A stretch of 33,828 bases of DNA from Myxococcota bacterium (GCA_963169055.1 CAUJFU010000055.1:1-33828), one strand, 5' to 3'. Shown: positions 23,334-31,740, counted from the stretch's first letter. A program made the numbers and translations. Notes: a model not told the origin generated them from the sequence alone.

Positions 23334-25523
23334 CTATTTCAGCCCAAGTTCACGATAAAAGGCGTCAAACATCGGAGGGCGACCAAGAAAGTTTTGAATC
23401 AACGTGAGGGGTTCGTAGGTGCTTCCGGGTTCGAGGATCCATGTCCGATAGCGGCGACCCGCGATCGGGTCGAGGTTTCCGGCCTTTTCAAAAACGGTGT
23501 ACATATCTTGAGCATAGACCTTGGACCAAAGATAGCCGTAATATCCAGCAGCGTAGCCTGTGAGATGACCAAAACCTGCGGCGGGTCGGATGTTGGGGAT
23601 GGACTTGACGGGCATAATCGACTGGATAGTTTGATGCCAAAGCGCCGCAGTATCGACGGGTGCGGGCCGTGTATGATAAAGCATATCGATGGTGGCAAAG
23701 AACATCTGGCGCGTCCAAAAAAGCCCGCTGATAGCGCGTTTGGAGCGGATCATCTGTTGGATGGTGGCATCGGGCAGAGGCCGTCCTGTGTCCACGTGCT
23801 TCGAGAGCTTCTTGAGGATAGCGGGTTCCCACACCCAGTTTTCGAGCATCTGCGAGGGGGCTTCCACAAAGTCGCGCTTGACGCTGGTTCCTGCGATGCT
23901 GTTGTATGGGGCGCGGGTGAGCGTTTGGTGCATGATGTGGCCGAATTCATGGAAGAATGTTTCGACTTCATCGTGGCTCAACAGAGATTGCTTGCCGGGC
24001 AGAGGCTTTTGCCAGTTTCCCACCACGCTCGATACGGGAGTTTGATAACTACCATCGGGAAGCCGACGCCCGCCCAAGAAGCCAAAGGCTGCAAAGTGCG
24101 TGTATTTTCCGGGGCGAGGAAATAGATCAAGATAAAAATGCGAGACCAGTCGGCCTTTTTCGCCATCATGAACGGCATATAGTCGGACATCAGGATGCCA
24201 TGCGCGGGCTGGTGTAATCTCGGTAAAATAGACGCCGAGCAAAGTTTCATAGATCGAAAACACCGTTCGGATCACATGATCCATCGGGAAATAACGGCGG
24301 ATGGCTTCGTTATCGACCGAATATCGGGTCTTTTTGAGTTGATTTGAATAATAACGCCAGTCCCAAGGTTCGATGCGTTGGGCGTTGGGGAGATCTTTTT
24401 GTTTGAGCGCAAGCAAAAGCGCAAGTTCAGCATCCATTTTCTTGCGAAGCTGTGGGCGTAGTTGTTCGAGGAAATCGAAGACTTGCTTGGGGGTTTTGGC
24501 CATGCGTTCTTCGAGGACGTAATGAGCAAAAGTCTTGTAGCCCAAGAGATGGGCAAAACGCTGACGCAGAGCAAGCATCTGTTCGAGGATCTTGGTGTTG
24601 GCTTCGGCTTGGAGATCGAGGCGAGCGATCATGGCGCGCTGACGGGCCGCAGGGACTTGTCCATTTTGCATCAAGGCGAGGTAATGGGCCGTCACACGCA
24701 TCGACATCTGATAACGCCCGTCTTTGCCGCGTTTCATGGTCGCAAGCAAAGCATCCGGCATGCCCTTGAGTTCGTCGCGTGTAAAAGTCACTTGGGTCTT
24801 GTCTTCGCTGAGATTGGACAGAAAACGCATACTGAGGCGCGAAAGCTGTGCGTTGATCTGGGCGGCTTGTTTGCTTTTTTCAGGAGGTAGTGCAGCGCCG
24901 TTGCGCACAAAAGCCCGTAGATGCTTGCGCATCAATTGACGATCGGCTTGCGAAAGCAAGGCAGGATGGGCATACAGCGCATCAGCGGCACGCTTGAGGA
25001 CTTGGTAGAGATCTGTGCGCGCAAAAAGCCGAGATTGAAAAGCGAAATACTGTTGTAGGCAGCTTTGACAAGCCTTTCGCTGCGCAGCATCGGGCGAAGC
25101 AGATTTCAGAAGGTAGATCGGGCCGATGGCGTCTTCCATCTGGGCGAGGGCCTGTTCAAAGACCAGAAACGTGGTGTGAAAACTCTCGGTGGTTTGACGG
25201 AGGCTACGCGCAGCGAGGCGTTGCATGGCGTCTTGTGTGCGAGTGAGGGTGCGCTGGCAAAGTTCGGCGATCTGCGCAGGAGTCCGATCGTAGCGCACCG
25301 CAGGATATGGGATCTTGAGAAAAATAGCAGCGGGAGATTGAGCGATCTGTGCGAGAGGAGCGGAGGGAACAGCGGCAGAGCGTGGCTTTTTAGGGGAAGC
25401 GGTCGGCGTCGTGGGCCGTGTGGTGGGTGGATTTGCCACCACAGCGAGCGGAGAAAACAACAGGGCTGTGATCAACAAGCCGATACAGCGAGAAAAAGAG
25501 CGAGTTTTGTTAGAACGGTGCAT
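23334..25523 (-). CDS. exported M3-family zinc oligopeptidase
   Basis: 729 residues, AGGA six bases before the ATG. A signal peptide (about 12-30, ending VVANPP) is followed by a Pro/Thr/Ala linker. The catalytic core carries VETFFHEFGHIMHQTL with the HEFGH zinc motif at 525-529, then FVEAPSQMLENW supplying the third ligand, and a C-terminal GYAAGYYGYLWSKVYAQDM typical of thimet oligopeptidase/Dcp enzymes. Length is normal for the family. Family members hydrolyse short peptides; the signal peptide places this one in the periplasm or outside, unlike many cytoplasmic relatives. Confidence 0.94.
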   Translation of the reverse strand: MHRSNKTRSFSRCIGLLITALLFSPLAVVANPPTTRPTTPTASPKKPRSAAVPSAPLAQIAQSPAAIFLKIPYPAVRYDRTPAQIAELCQRTLTRTQDAMQRLAARSLRQTTESFHTTFLVFEQALAQMEDAIGPIYLLKSASPDAAQRKACQSCLQQYFAFQSRLFARTDLYQVLKRAADALYAHPALLSQADRQLMRKHLRAFVRNGAALPPEKSKQAAQINAQLSRLSMRFLSNLSEDKTQVTFTRDELKGMPDALLATMKRGKDGRYQMSMRVTAHYLALMQNGQVPAARQRAMIARLDLQAEANTKILEQMLALRQRFAHLLGYKTFAHYVLEERMAKTPKQVFDFLEQLRPQLRKKMDAELALLLALKQKDLPNAQRIEPWDWRYYSNQLKKTRYSVDNEAIRRYFPMDHVIRTVFSIYETLLGVYFTEITPARAWHPDVRLYAVHDGEKGRLVSHFYLDLFPRPGKYTHFAAFGFLGGRRLPDGSYQTPVSSVVGNWQKPLPGKQSLLSHDEVETFFHEFGHIMHQTLTRAPYNSIAGTSVKRDFVEAPSQMLENWVWEPAILKKLSKHVDTGRPLPDATIQQMIRSKRAISGLFWTRQMFFATIDMLYHTRPAPVDTAALWHQTIQSIMPVKSIPNIRPAAGFGHLTGYAAGYYGYLWSKVYAQDMYTVFEKAGNLDPIAGRRYRTWILEPGSTYEPLTLIQNFLGRPPMFDAFYRELGLK

Positions 25524-25613
25524 CTTCGATCCTCGATAGGGTTAGGGGGGGCAACAAGCGGCCCGAGCATAACCAAGCAAGGGATCGAGAGCAACAGGGG
25601 GGAGAGCTTTTTT

Positions 25614-27038
25614 TCACCAAGCCGGCATACAGGTTTTGCCGTCTTGGGTGAGGATCTTGAGAGCGTCTTGTGGGGTTTGGGCCGTAAAATCCGCAAGGAC
25701 GAGATTGTACGCGCCTTGGCCGCTGGCAACGCAAGCAACCATACGCTTTCCGTCGGGTGCAAGGGCAAAACTATCGTAGGAGAGTCCTTGTCCGGGCGGA
25801 GGCAGAAGGGCCACAAATTTGCTATCATTGAGATTGACACCGACGATGCCTTCGCCGCGAGTATCAGGCTGTCCGTCGTTGTTGGTGTCCCAACCCGTTG
25901 TGGCTTTGAACAAGATCGCCGAGCCATCGATCGCAAAGATCGGCGTGGCAAGGGCGATTTCGATATCTTGACTGTTGGCGATCAACTCATCGCCGTTGCC
26001 TTGCGGGGGAGCATTGTAACCAAAAAGACCGCCGTTTCCGCTGGTACAGACGCTATGGACTGCTGCGAGACGGCCAGATACGGGGTGGATGCCGGTGTAG
26101 CCGACGATCTGACAAGGGGCAGAAGTGGTGTGAATTTCAAGCATCCCCCCATCTGCCGAAACGCTCGCGGGACGGGTTCCTCCGCCGATCTGTCCTTGGT
26201 TGGTAAAGAACTGACCAAAGCTTGTCCAGATCATCTTTCCATCGCCCGACCATTGGGGTTGTGTGAGTTGGAAGCGCAGCCCTTCAAGCTGGCATTGATT
26301 GATCGCGGTGTTGCAGGCCCGAGGCAACACGCAATCTTTGTTCACGACGCAAGAACCGCCCGTATTGGAAACAGGGATCGGCTGGCTGAGGCGGATCACT
26401 TGATTGCCGTCGACGCTGATCTTCCAAACGCTTGGGATCTTGACGCCTTGGGCGATCTCAGCGGTTTGTGGCTTATAAAACGCCACCATCGCGATCCACT
26501 TGCGGTCTGGAGACAGCGCAAGCAAGGGGTTTTCTGCTCCGCTGCCATCGAGGGCAGGCAATAGGCGTTCTTGCTTGGTTTGGGTGTCGTAAATGTACAA
26601 CTTTCCAACGAAACGCTCGCTGTATCGGACAAAAACAAAGCTCGTCGCTGGCAAAGGTACAATCGGCGGAGGATTGTTGTCAGGCTGTGTTTCGGGTTGC
26701 TTTTCGGGATTCGTCGTGCCGTCGGGCGTCGTTGTACCGTCGGGCGTCGTCGTACCATCGGGATTTGTCGTACCGTCGGGATTTGTCGTACCATCGGGAT
26801 TTGTCGTACCATCGGGGTTCGTCGTACCATCGGGGTTTGTGTTTTCTTGGGGGGCTGCGTCTGCGGTGGTTTCGGCGACAGTCTCGTTTGCAGAGGGTGG
26901 TGTCCCACAAGCCGCAAACATCGCCGAGGAAAGGGCGATCAGAGAGACAACCAAAAAAGAGCGAACCATATTTGATAAGCAGGAAGAAAAAGAGAAAAAC
27001 ATTACAGGTCGTTTTGAATCGTGCGGATTCGTCAACAT
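25614..27038 (-). CDS. lipoprotein with TNPDGT repeats and a propeller-like domain
   Basis: The ATG was chosen because AAGGAG lies seven bases upstream; later in-frame ATGs (27002, 26969) lack a site. The 474-residue product has a polar lead of ~33 residues, then SLIALSSAMFAAC with a lipobox. Seven TNPDGT/TTPDGT units form a surface linker. The mature domain (about 110-474) has TolB/WD40-like blade signatures: SFVFVRYSERFVGKLYIYDT, LLALSPDRKWIAMVAF, LTQPQWSGDGKMIWTSF, DSFALAPDGKRMVACVASG. It is probably a cell-surface binding protein; no enzyme motif is seen. The 466-bp gap upstream holds a half-site array and element copy F. Confidence 0.82.
   Translation of the reverse strand: MLTNPHDSKRPVMFFSFSSCLSNMVRSFLVVSLIALSSAMFAACGTPPSANETVAETTADAAPQENTNPDGTTNPDGTTNPDGTTNPDGTTNPDGTTTPDGTTTPDGTTNPEKQPETQPDNNPPPIVPLPATSFVFVRYSERFVGKLYIYDTQTKQERLLPALDGSGAENPLLALSPDRKWIAMVAFYKPQTAEIAQGVKIPSVWKISVDGNQVIRLSQPIPVSNTGGSCVVNKDCVLPRACNTAINQCQLEGLRFQLTQPQWSGDGKMIWTSFGQFFTNQGQIGGGTRPASVSADGGMLEIHTTSAPCQIVGYTGIHPVSGRLAAVHSVCTSGNGGLFGYNAPPQGNGDELIANSQDIEIALATPIFAIDGSAILFKATTGWDTNNDGQPDTRGEGIVGVNLNDSKFVALLPPPGQGLSYDSFALAPDGKRMVACVASGQGAYNLVLADFTAQTPQDALKILTQDGKTCMPAW
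26713..26838. repeat. seven 18-bp tandem repeats in the lipoprotein gene
   Basis: Seven 18-bp units of the form GTCGTACCATCGGGATTT, with a few third-position changes, encode the TNPDGT/TTPDGT linker on the minus strand. Confidence 0.9.
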
Positions 27039-27253
27039 GACAAGGACTCCTTGTAGTGGAAGAAGTAGAAGCCCGATGCGCAGGGGATGTTGTGATCTTT
27101 TGGAGAGGGCCGCAACAACATAGCGCAAGCGGTTCGCAAAAAGCAAGGCGGATGGCGGCGTTGGCAAAGAACAGGCCACCGCTCCCCCAAACGCCAACCT
27201 CCCCGCTCCTCCGAAGTCAACCACACCCCCAACAGTCGCCCACACACGCAAGA

Positions 27254-27316
27254 TGTCCAAAAGACAGACACAACGGTGTCCAACGATTGGACAGTCGGAG
27301 GTGTGGCGATTGGACA
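27254..27316. promoter_or_regulatory. symmetric array of four TGTCCAA half-sites
   Basis: TGTCCAA occurs at 27254-27260 and 27277-27283, and its complement TTGGACA at 27287-27293 and 27310-27316. The two inner sites form a 17-bp palindrome with a CGA spacer, and all four are symmetric about 27285, with 23-bp phasing on each side. The sequences between sites are not themselves palindromic. It lies 216-278 bp before the lipoprotein start, and this layout fits binding of two dimers of a regulator. Confidence 0.5.
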
Positions 27317-27353
27317 AGAAAGAGAAATGCTCTGAGAAGCGATGCCGTTGACC

Positions 27354-27480
27354 AAAACCCCGTGTTCGTGCCGCTTCAAGCGAGAGCGCCGTTGGTTTGA
27401 AAAACAGTGATCTGTTCGCCAAACACGGGGTCAAGGGAGCCGCGCTCCCTTGCGGGGCGTGGGGCAGCGCCCCACATACA
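27354..27480 (-). repeat. dispersed structured element, copy F
   Basis: Minus strand, hairpin 1 starting 30 bp after the MopE-protein stop. Hairpin 1 is GTGGGGC-GCT-GCCCCAC (27475 to 27459). Hairpin 2 is CAAGGGAGC-GCG-GCTCCCTTG. The long-range stem is CCCCGTGTT / AACACGGGG, directly followed by T4. TTCAA and TTGAA pair in the loop. This is the best-formed copy. Confidence 0.9.
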
Positions 27481-27504
27481 TCATCCAATCGCACACCCCT
27501 ATGA

Positions 27505-29205
27505 TTATTTCAAAAACAGGCAGGGTTGTTCGTCGGTGGTTCCGTTGTTGTTGTCGTCTTTTTGGTTGTTGCAGATCTCGACGGCCTTGCAAGTGGCGGA
27601 AGGTTGGCCGTTTTCACAAGTATAAGAGCCGAGGATCTTTCCGCTGGGGGTATCTAGCAAACAAAAGGCATCGACTTTGCCGTTGGGGACGACGTTATCG
27701 ATCAGTCCGTCGCAATCGTCGTCTTTGCCGTTGCAGATCTCGGTGAAGGCTTCACAAGTTTCTAGGCCAGTGCCTTTGCATGCGATCTCGCCGCAGAATC
27801 GGCGAAGACCAAAGGAAGAGCCATCGACTTCAACGCGTTTTTCGCTGTCTTTGTCGCTGCATCCGATGCGAAGGGAGTGATCGGCCTGTGTTCCGGGAAA
27901 GTTATCGATGAATCCGTCGCAGTCGTCATCTTTTCGATTGCATCCTGCGATGGATTCGGCGCGTTGGATATCCCATTGGTCTTTGGCGAAGTTTTCGCCC
28001 TTTTCGTTGTACTTACACGAAGACCACACCAAGATAGCGTCGCGTTTTTCGCAACGCTGGTAGATCTTGGAGCAGCCTTGGTTTGGTTTTTTGGGGATCA
28101 CACGCAGCGCACATTCACGGATTTGATTTTCCACGCAATCTGCGCATGGATGGGAAGAAGAATCCAGTCCTCCTTCGACGGTGCATCGGGAGTCGCCTTT
28201 GTCGTTGGCGGGCGTGGTGTCCGTGATGGGTTCTTTCGAGAATGCCCCTGCCTTTTGTCGGACACAATTTCTCTCGATAGCGACATCATCGATCTGGCCG
28301 TCGCAATCGCCATCAAGGCCGCTGCATGGGTTGTTTGTCGGTAGGCGAAAGCCTTTGCAAGCACCCCAAAACCCTTTTTGCGCGGTGTTGCTTTCGGGAT
28401 CGGGTTCACAAGCTTGGATGCCTTGCATACAAAAGGTATAAGGATTTTTCTCATCCAACGGCGTCGTACTTGGTGTCGCATCGTTTCGTGACCCGGGATA
28501 ACAGTAACGAACCGTTCCGACAGGCCCACAAGGACATTCTTTTGCGGGCGGGTCGGGGAGACCATCGCAATCTTCGTCGGTACGGGCGCAACGCTTGAGT
28601 TCGTCTTTGATGGCGCGGACAGTATCGAGAGCCACGGGCGTAATGGCTCCTGTACACGGACTCAGTCCTGCGCCGTTGAGGATCGAACGGCGTTGTCCAA
28701 GGCGGCAGTTTCCTTTGAGCGGTTCTTTAGGTGGATTCGTTGGGTAGCAGGCGTGAAGATCCCGAAAAGGATAAGGCTTTCCCGTTTCATCGAGCAAGAC
28801 TTGAACACAACGCTTCACAAGGCAAGAGTACGGACCTTTGCGCTGCTCAGCACGTTCACAACGCGATGGTTCAAGGCAAAAAACATTTTCTGGATCGACG
28901 TTCTCAGGCGTACAACTCGGACTGAAGGGGATATTCGAGGCTTGAGGATGGGTTGATTTGGCGTCGATCTCGCAAACACGAGGCTGAGCGGCCAGACAGT
29001 GCAGCGTTGAGACGCCAAGAATCGCAGAGAAAAAGAAGAACAGTCGTCCGCGAGACCTTTGCTTCGGGCGGTGGTTCGGTCTGTTCTGCTGCTTCGAGCG
29101 GTGGTTCGGGCTGTTCTGCTGCTTCGGGCGGTGGTTCGGGCTGTTCTGCGCGGCAAAAGGGTTTGTGTGTGTTTGTTGGGATGGGGTGTTGGTATGGGCG
29201 GGCAT
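27505..29205 (-). CDS. exported Cys-rich protein with five MopE-type metal loops
   Basis: The start is the ATG of MPAHT, 58 bp after the upstream gene's stop; no strong ribosome site is seen. The 566-residue product has a 53-residue Asn/Pro/His/Lys-rich lead including three copies of a 10-residue unit, then a hydrophobic signal (LFFFFSAILGVSTLHCLAA). The rest is Cys-rich. MopE-like loops are CARTDEDCDGLPD, CSGLDGDCDGQIDD, CNRKDDDCDGFIDN, CNGKDDDCDGLIDN and a degenerate CNNQKDDNNNGTTDE at the end. These Asp/Asn loops resemble calcium- or copper-binding motifs of MopE proteins. Secretion is likely despite the long lead. Confidence 0.83.
   Translation of the reverse strand: MPAHTNTPSQQTHTNPFAAQNSPNHRPKQQNSPNHRSKQQNRPNHRPKQRSRGRLFFFFSAILGVSTLHCLAAQPRVCEIDAKSTHPQASNIPFSPSCTPENVDPENVFCLEPSRCERAEQRKGPYSCLVKRCVQVLLDETGKPYPFRDLHACYPTNPPKEPLKGNCRLGQRRSILNGAGLSPCTGAITPVALDTVRAIKDELKRCARTDEDCDGLPDPPAKECPCGPVGTVRYCYPGSRNDATPSTTPLDEKNPYTFCMQGIQACEPDPESNTAQKGFWGACKGFRLPTNNPCSGLDGDCDGQIDDVAIERNCVRQKAGAFSKEPITDTTPANDKGDSRCTVEGGLDSSSHPCADCVENQIRECALRVIPKKPNQGCSKIYQRCEKRDAILVWSSCKYNEKGENFAKDQWDIQRAESIAGCNRKDDDCDGFIDNFPGTQADHSLRIGCSDKDSEKRVEVDGSSFGLRRFCGEIACKGTGLETCEAFTEICNGKDDDCDGLIDNVVPNGKVDAFCLLDTPSGKILGSYTCENGQPSATCKAVEICNNQKDDNNNGTTDEQPCLFLK
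29061..29150. repeat. three 30-bp tandem repeats at the start of the MopE-motif gene
   Basis: Three 30-bp units (29061-29090, 29091-29120, 29121-29150) differ by only a few bases and encode, on the minus strand, a 10-residue unit resembling NSPNHRPKQQ just before the signal helix. Confidence 0.88.
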
Positions 29206-29263
29206 GGTCTCGTCGCTTATCCTAGCGTTGCGGTGCGTTTGGCGAGTATTTCGGACAAAGAGA

Positions 29264-30373
29264 TCAGGGCGAAGTGACGGGCGAAAGCAACAGCGTGGGC
29301 GCGTTTGGGTCGGAGCGACCGAGAGGAAAAGAATCGGTAGGTGGAAGAGTCGATAAACCGGGGAGAGGCCGCAATGTTTCGGATTGCGAACTTTGGGAGA
29401 GCGCATGCCCGATGGCGGCGGCGCCAAGGACGACGACTCCCACTGCGGCTGCGATCACACCGACCGTCAGGATGGTAGAAGCCGTGTTGAATTCGTTGTT
29501 GTATTGTTCGTCTGTGATCGTCTTGGCAGTTTTGGGATCGGAGAGGATGCCGTTGAGTCGGCCTTGTTCGAGAGGGGCATAAACGATCATGGGGATCGCC
29601 GCAGCAAGGACGATTCCGCCAACCACATAACCTGCGATCACGATCGGAGGGGTTTGGTTAGCGATCACGATATTTTTTTCGAGGATGTTGATCTTGTCTG
29701 CGCTGACGTTGACGGTTTTTCCGAGCCCGGGCTTGATCTCGACGGATTGGACTTTTTTGTTGCTGGGGGGAAACAACACCTCGACCGTATAGAGTCCCGG
29801 ACGTACGGATTCGCTGAACTGTCCGAGAGCTTGGCGGCTGTACTCAACGCCTGTGACAGTGATACGGGCCTCTTCGTTGCCTGTCAAAACAGCAAGCGGA
29901 GCCGCTTTGATCTTGCGCAAAAGCTGATCGGCGAGATTGCGGTTGCTTTCGCAACGCCCCGAAGCTTTGCACGTACCCGAGCGAAAAGACTCCATCAAAA
30001 GATCGGCTGCGCGATTTTGAAGCACTGCTTTAGAGGCTTGATGGGCTGGCTGTTCGGCTGCTTTGGCGTAGCAGATGGCACCGTTTCGCAGATAGCGATC
30101 TTCGAGCAGGTCTCGGAAGTCGTCGCGTTTGCGGGTGCGCAACGTCCCAAGGAGGTTTTTATAACAATCGCCTGCTTGGAGAAAATCGCTGGATTTGTAG
30201 TGCTTTTGACAAGCAGCTTCTTCACTTTGTGCGTGTGCAGAAAAAGGCCCATAGAACAAACACAACAACATCGGCGCAAGACGAGCGCTCCACGTCAGAG
30301 AAAAACGGACAAACAACAAAGGTAAAACCAACCAAGAAGAAAAAGCGGCGTTGGCAAACAAACGGTGGTCCAT
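29264..30373 (-). CDS. exported protein with PEGA-like domain and C-terminal membrane helices
   Basis: The start is the ATG of MDHRLF; the frame extends 30 codons upstream without signal features. In the 369-residue product a signal segment ends FSAHAQS (about 48). The following helical region (about 50-150) has TPR-like character and Cys pairs. Residues ~165-225 resemble a PEGA domain (RITVTGVEYS, then SVRPGLYTVEVLFP and VEIKPGLGKTVNVSA). Two membrane helices follow (PIVIAGYVVGGIVLAAAIPMI and ILTVGVIAAAVGVVVLGAAA), then a Pro/Ser tail. The layout is common among Myxococcota envelope proteins; function unknown. It precedes the MopE-motif gene in the same direction. Confidence 0.75.
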   Translation of the reverse strand: MDHRLFANAAFSSWLVLPLLFVRFSLTWSARLAPMLLCLFYGPFSAHAQSEEAACQKHYKSSDFLQAGDCYKNLLGTLRTRKRDDFRDLLEDRYLRNGAICYAKAAEQPAHQASKAVLQNRAADLLMESFRSGTCKASGRCESNRNLADQLLRKIKAAPLAVLTGNEEARITVTGVEYSRQALGQFSESVRPGLYTVEVLFPPSNKKVQSVEIKPGLGKTVNVSADKINILEKNIVIANQTPPIVIAGYVVGGIVLAAAIPMIVYAPLEQGRLNGILSDPKTAKTITDEQYNNEFNTASTILTVGVIAAAVGVVVLGAAAIGHALSQSSQSETLRPLPGLSTLPPTDSFPLGRSDPNAPTLLLSPVTSP

Positions 30374-30516
30374 GGTGCGATCCGTCAGAGATGTGAGGGT
30401 TGACTGCCGTGTGAACGATGCTTGTGACAAGAGATGCGGCGCATAGAGGGGAGTGTAGAGCACGAAAGAAAAAACGCAAGAGGCGTTGGATGTGAGAGAT
30501 TGGATCGAAAAAGGCG

Positions 30517-31596
30517 CTAGGCGTGAGGGATTTGATAGAAACGAGCGGCATTTTGAAAGAAGAGTGCGTGCAAGGTCTCGGCAGGGAGATTCATCGCAAG
30601 GATGTGGCGGATCTCACGATCCCATGCGTAGGGGATATTGGGAAAGTCGGTGCCGTAAAGGATGCGATCAGGCCGTCGGTTCAGCATCGAAAGAGGCGGA
30701 GGGACGGGGAAATAATCGGCAAGAACCATCGTCGTATCAAGCCACAGGTGGTCGAATCGTTCGAGTAGATCAGCGTATTCGTCAAACTCATCCACACCGA
30801 GATGTGGAACACAAAGTTGAAGTGTCGGATAATCGAGAAGCACGCGCTCGATGCGGCTGACGTGGCAAAGAAGATGTGGATCACACGGATATGCCGGACT
30901 CTTGGGTTCTCGACCCGCGTGCATAATCAACGGTTGGTTGTGTTTGACACAAGTTTCATAGATCGCGTGCATCTCGGGTGCATCGGGAGAAAAGCACTGC
31001 ACATGACAATGTAGCTTCACCCCGCGCAATCCCAGCGCAAAGGCTTCTTCGAGGATCAGACTTGCGTTCGGTTCGCCCGGCAACACCGTTGCAACGCAAG
31101 TCAAGCGAGGTTCCTGTTGGCAAAGGCTCGCCATATATTGATTCATCCACGCCGCAAGGCCGGGCTTGTGGGCATAATGCAGCGCAACGAGATGATGCAC
31201 CCCCCGCGACAACAAAAACTCGATGACTTGGGGGCTATGAAGCGGATAGCGGATCGGCCAACCGTGACGCCCAAACCACCGCCATAGCGCCTCAAAGATC
31301 CGATCAGGAAACAAGTGGACGTGCGCATCGATCACAGGCGGCAGATCGGAGGGTAGCGCACGACCTTCGGGATCTTCAAGGCCGGGCATTGGATGTGTCA
31401 ACAGGTCACTTGCAGAAGACGCCATACAGCGCACACAAGCCGCGATCTCCCGATGCCCTAGTCCGTTTGATTCCTCGGCCTCCAAAAAGGCTTGGATGAT
31501 GTCGTTGAGGTCTTTCCTTGGAGGAAGCCGCTTTGGGGAAGGCAACAGAAGCGGCGTGGAAGGTTCGAGCAATGGGGTCAATTGAGCGTGCATCAT
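30517..31596 (-). CDS. cytoplasmic amidohydrolase (amidohydrolase_2-like)
   Basis: The start is the first of two ATGs, with GAAGAG eight bases upstream. 359 residues, no signal peptide. Residues 1-85 are an extension unrelated to the barrel. The metal motifs are VIDAHVHLFP (H92, H94), GVKLHCHVQCF, LIMHAGRE, CVPHLGVDEF and RILYGTDFPNIPYAW, as expected for a TIM-barrel amidohydrolase. The substrate is unknown. The exported paralogue at 18851-19909 shares the motif order but little else. Confidence 0.88.
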   Translation of the reverse strand: MMHAQLTPLLEPSTPLLLPSPKRLPPRKDLNDIIQAFLEAEESNGLGHREIAACVRCMASSASDLLTHPMPGLEDPEGRALPSDLPPVIDAHVHLFPDRIFEALWRWFGRHGWPIRYPLHSPQVIEFLLSRGVHHLVALHYAHKPGLAAWMNQYMASLCQQEPRLTCVATVLPGEPNASLILEEAFALGLRGVKLHCHVQCFSPDAPEMHAIYETCVKHNQPLIMHAGREPKSPAYPCDPHLLCHVSRIERVLLDYPTLQLCVPHLGVDEFDEYADLLERFDHLWLDTTMVLADYFPVPPPLSMLNRRPDRILYGTDFPNIPYAWDREIRHILAMNLPAETLHALFFQNAARFYQIPHA

Positions 31597-31662
31597 CGAG
31601 AAAACTCTTCGAATGTGGATAGAATAAAACCTACACAAAATCCGCCCATTGTGTGCGCCAAT

Positions 31663-31690
31663 ATGTAGGGGCAGCCCCCTGTGGCTGCCC
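31663..31690 (+). repeat. 28-bp palindromic repeat, copy 2
   Basis: ATGTAGGGGCAGCCCCCTGT followed by GGCTGCCC; GGCAGCC pairs with GGCTGCC around a 6-nt loop. It matches 21582-21609 on the other strand at 27 of 28 bases. It lies between the amidohydrolase start and the upstream gene's stop. Confidence 0.75.
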
Positions 31691-31740
31691 AAGAACAGGA
31701 TCGCAACAGCAAATTGTACCGACAACATGGTCGATTGAAA

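Noticed and set aside
25065..26564. A 499-codon plus-strand frame.
   Set aside because: It is antisense to the M3 peptidase and the propeller-like lipoprotein, both of which have signals, ribosome sites and family motifs.
26713..26838. CRISPR-like repeat array.
   Set aside because: Direct 18-bp repeats have no spacers and are in-frame codons of a lipoprotein linker. The other tandem repeats (48, 66, 42 and 30 bp) are likewise coding and spacer-free.
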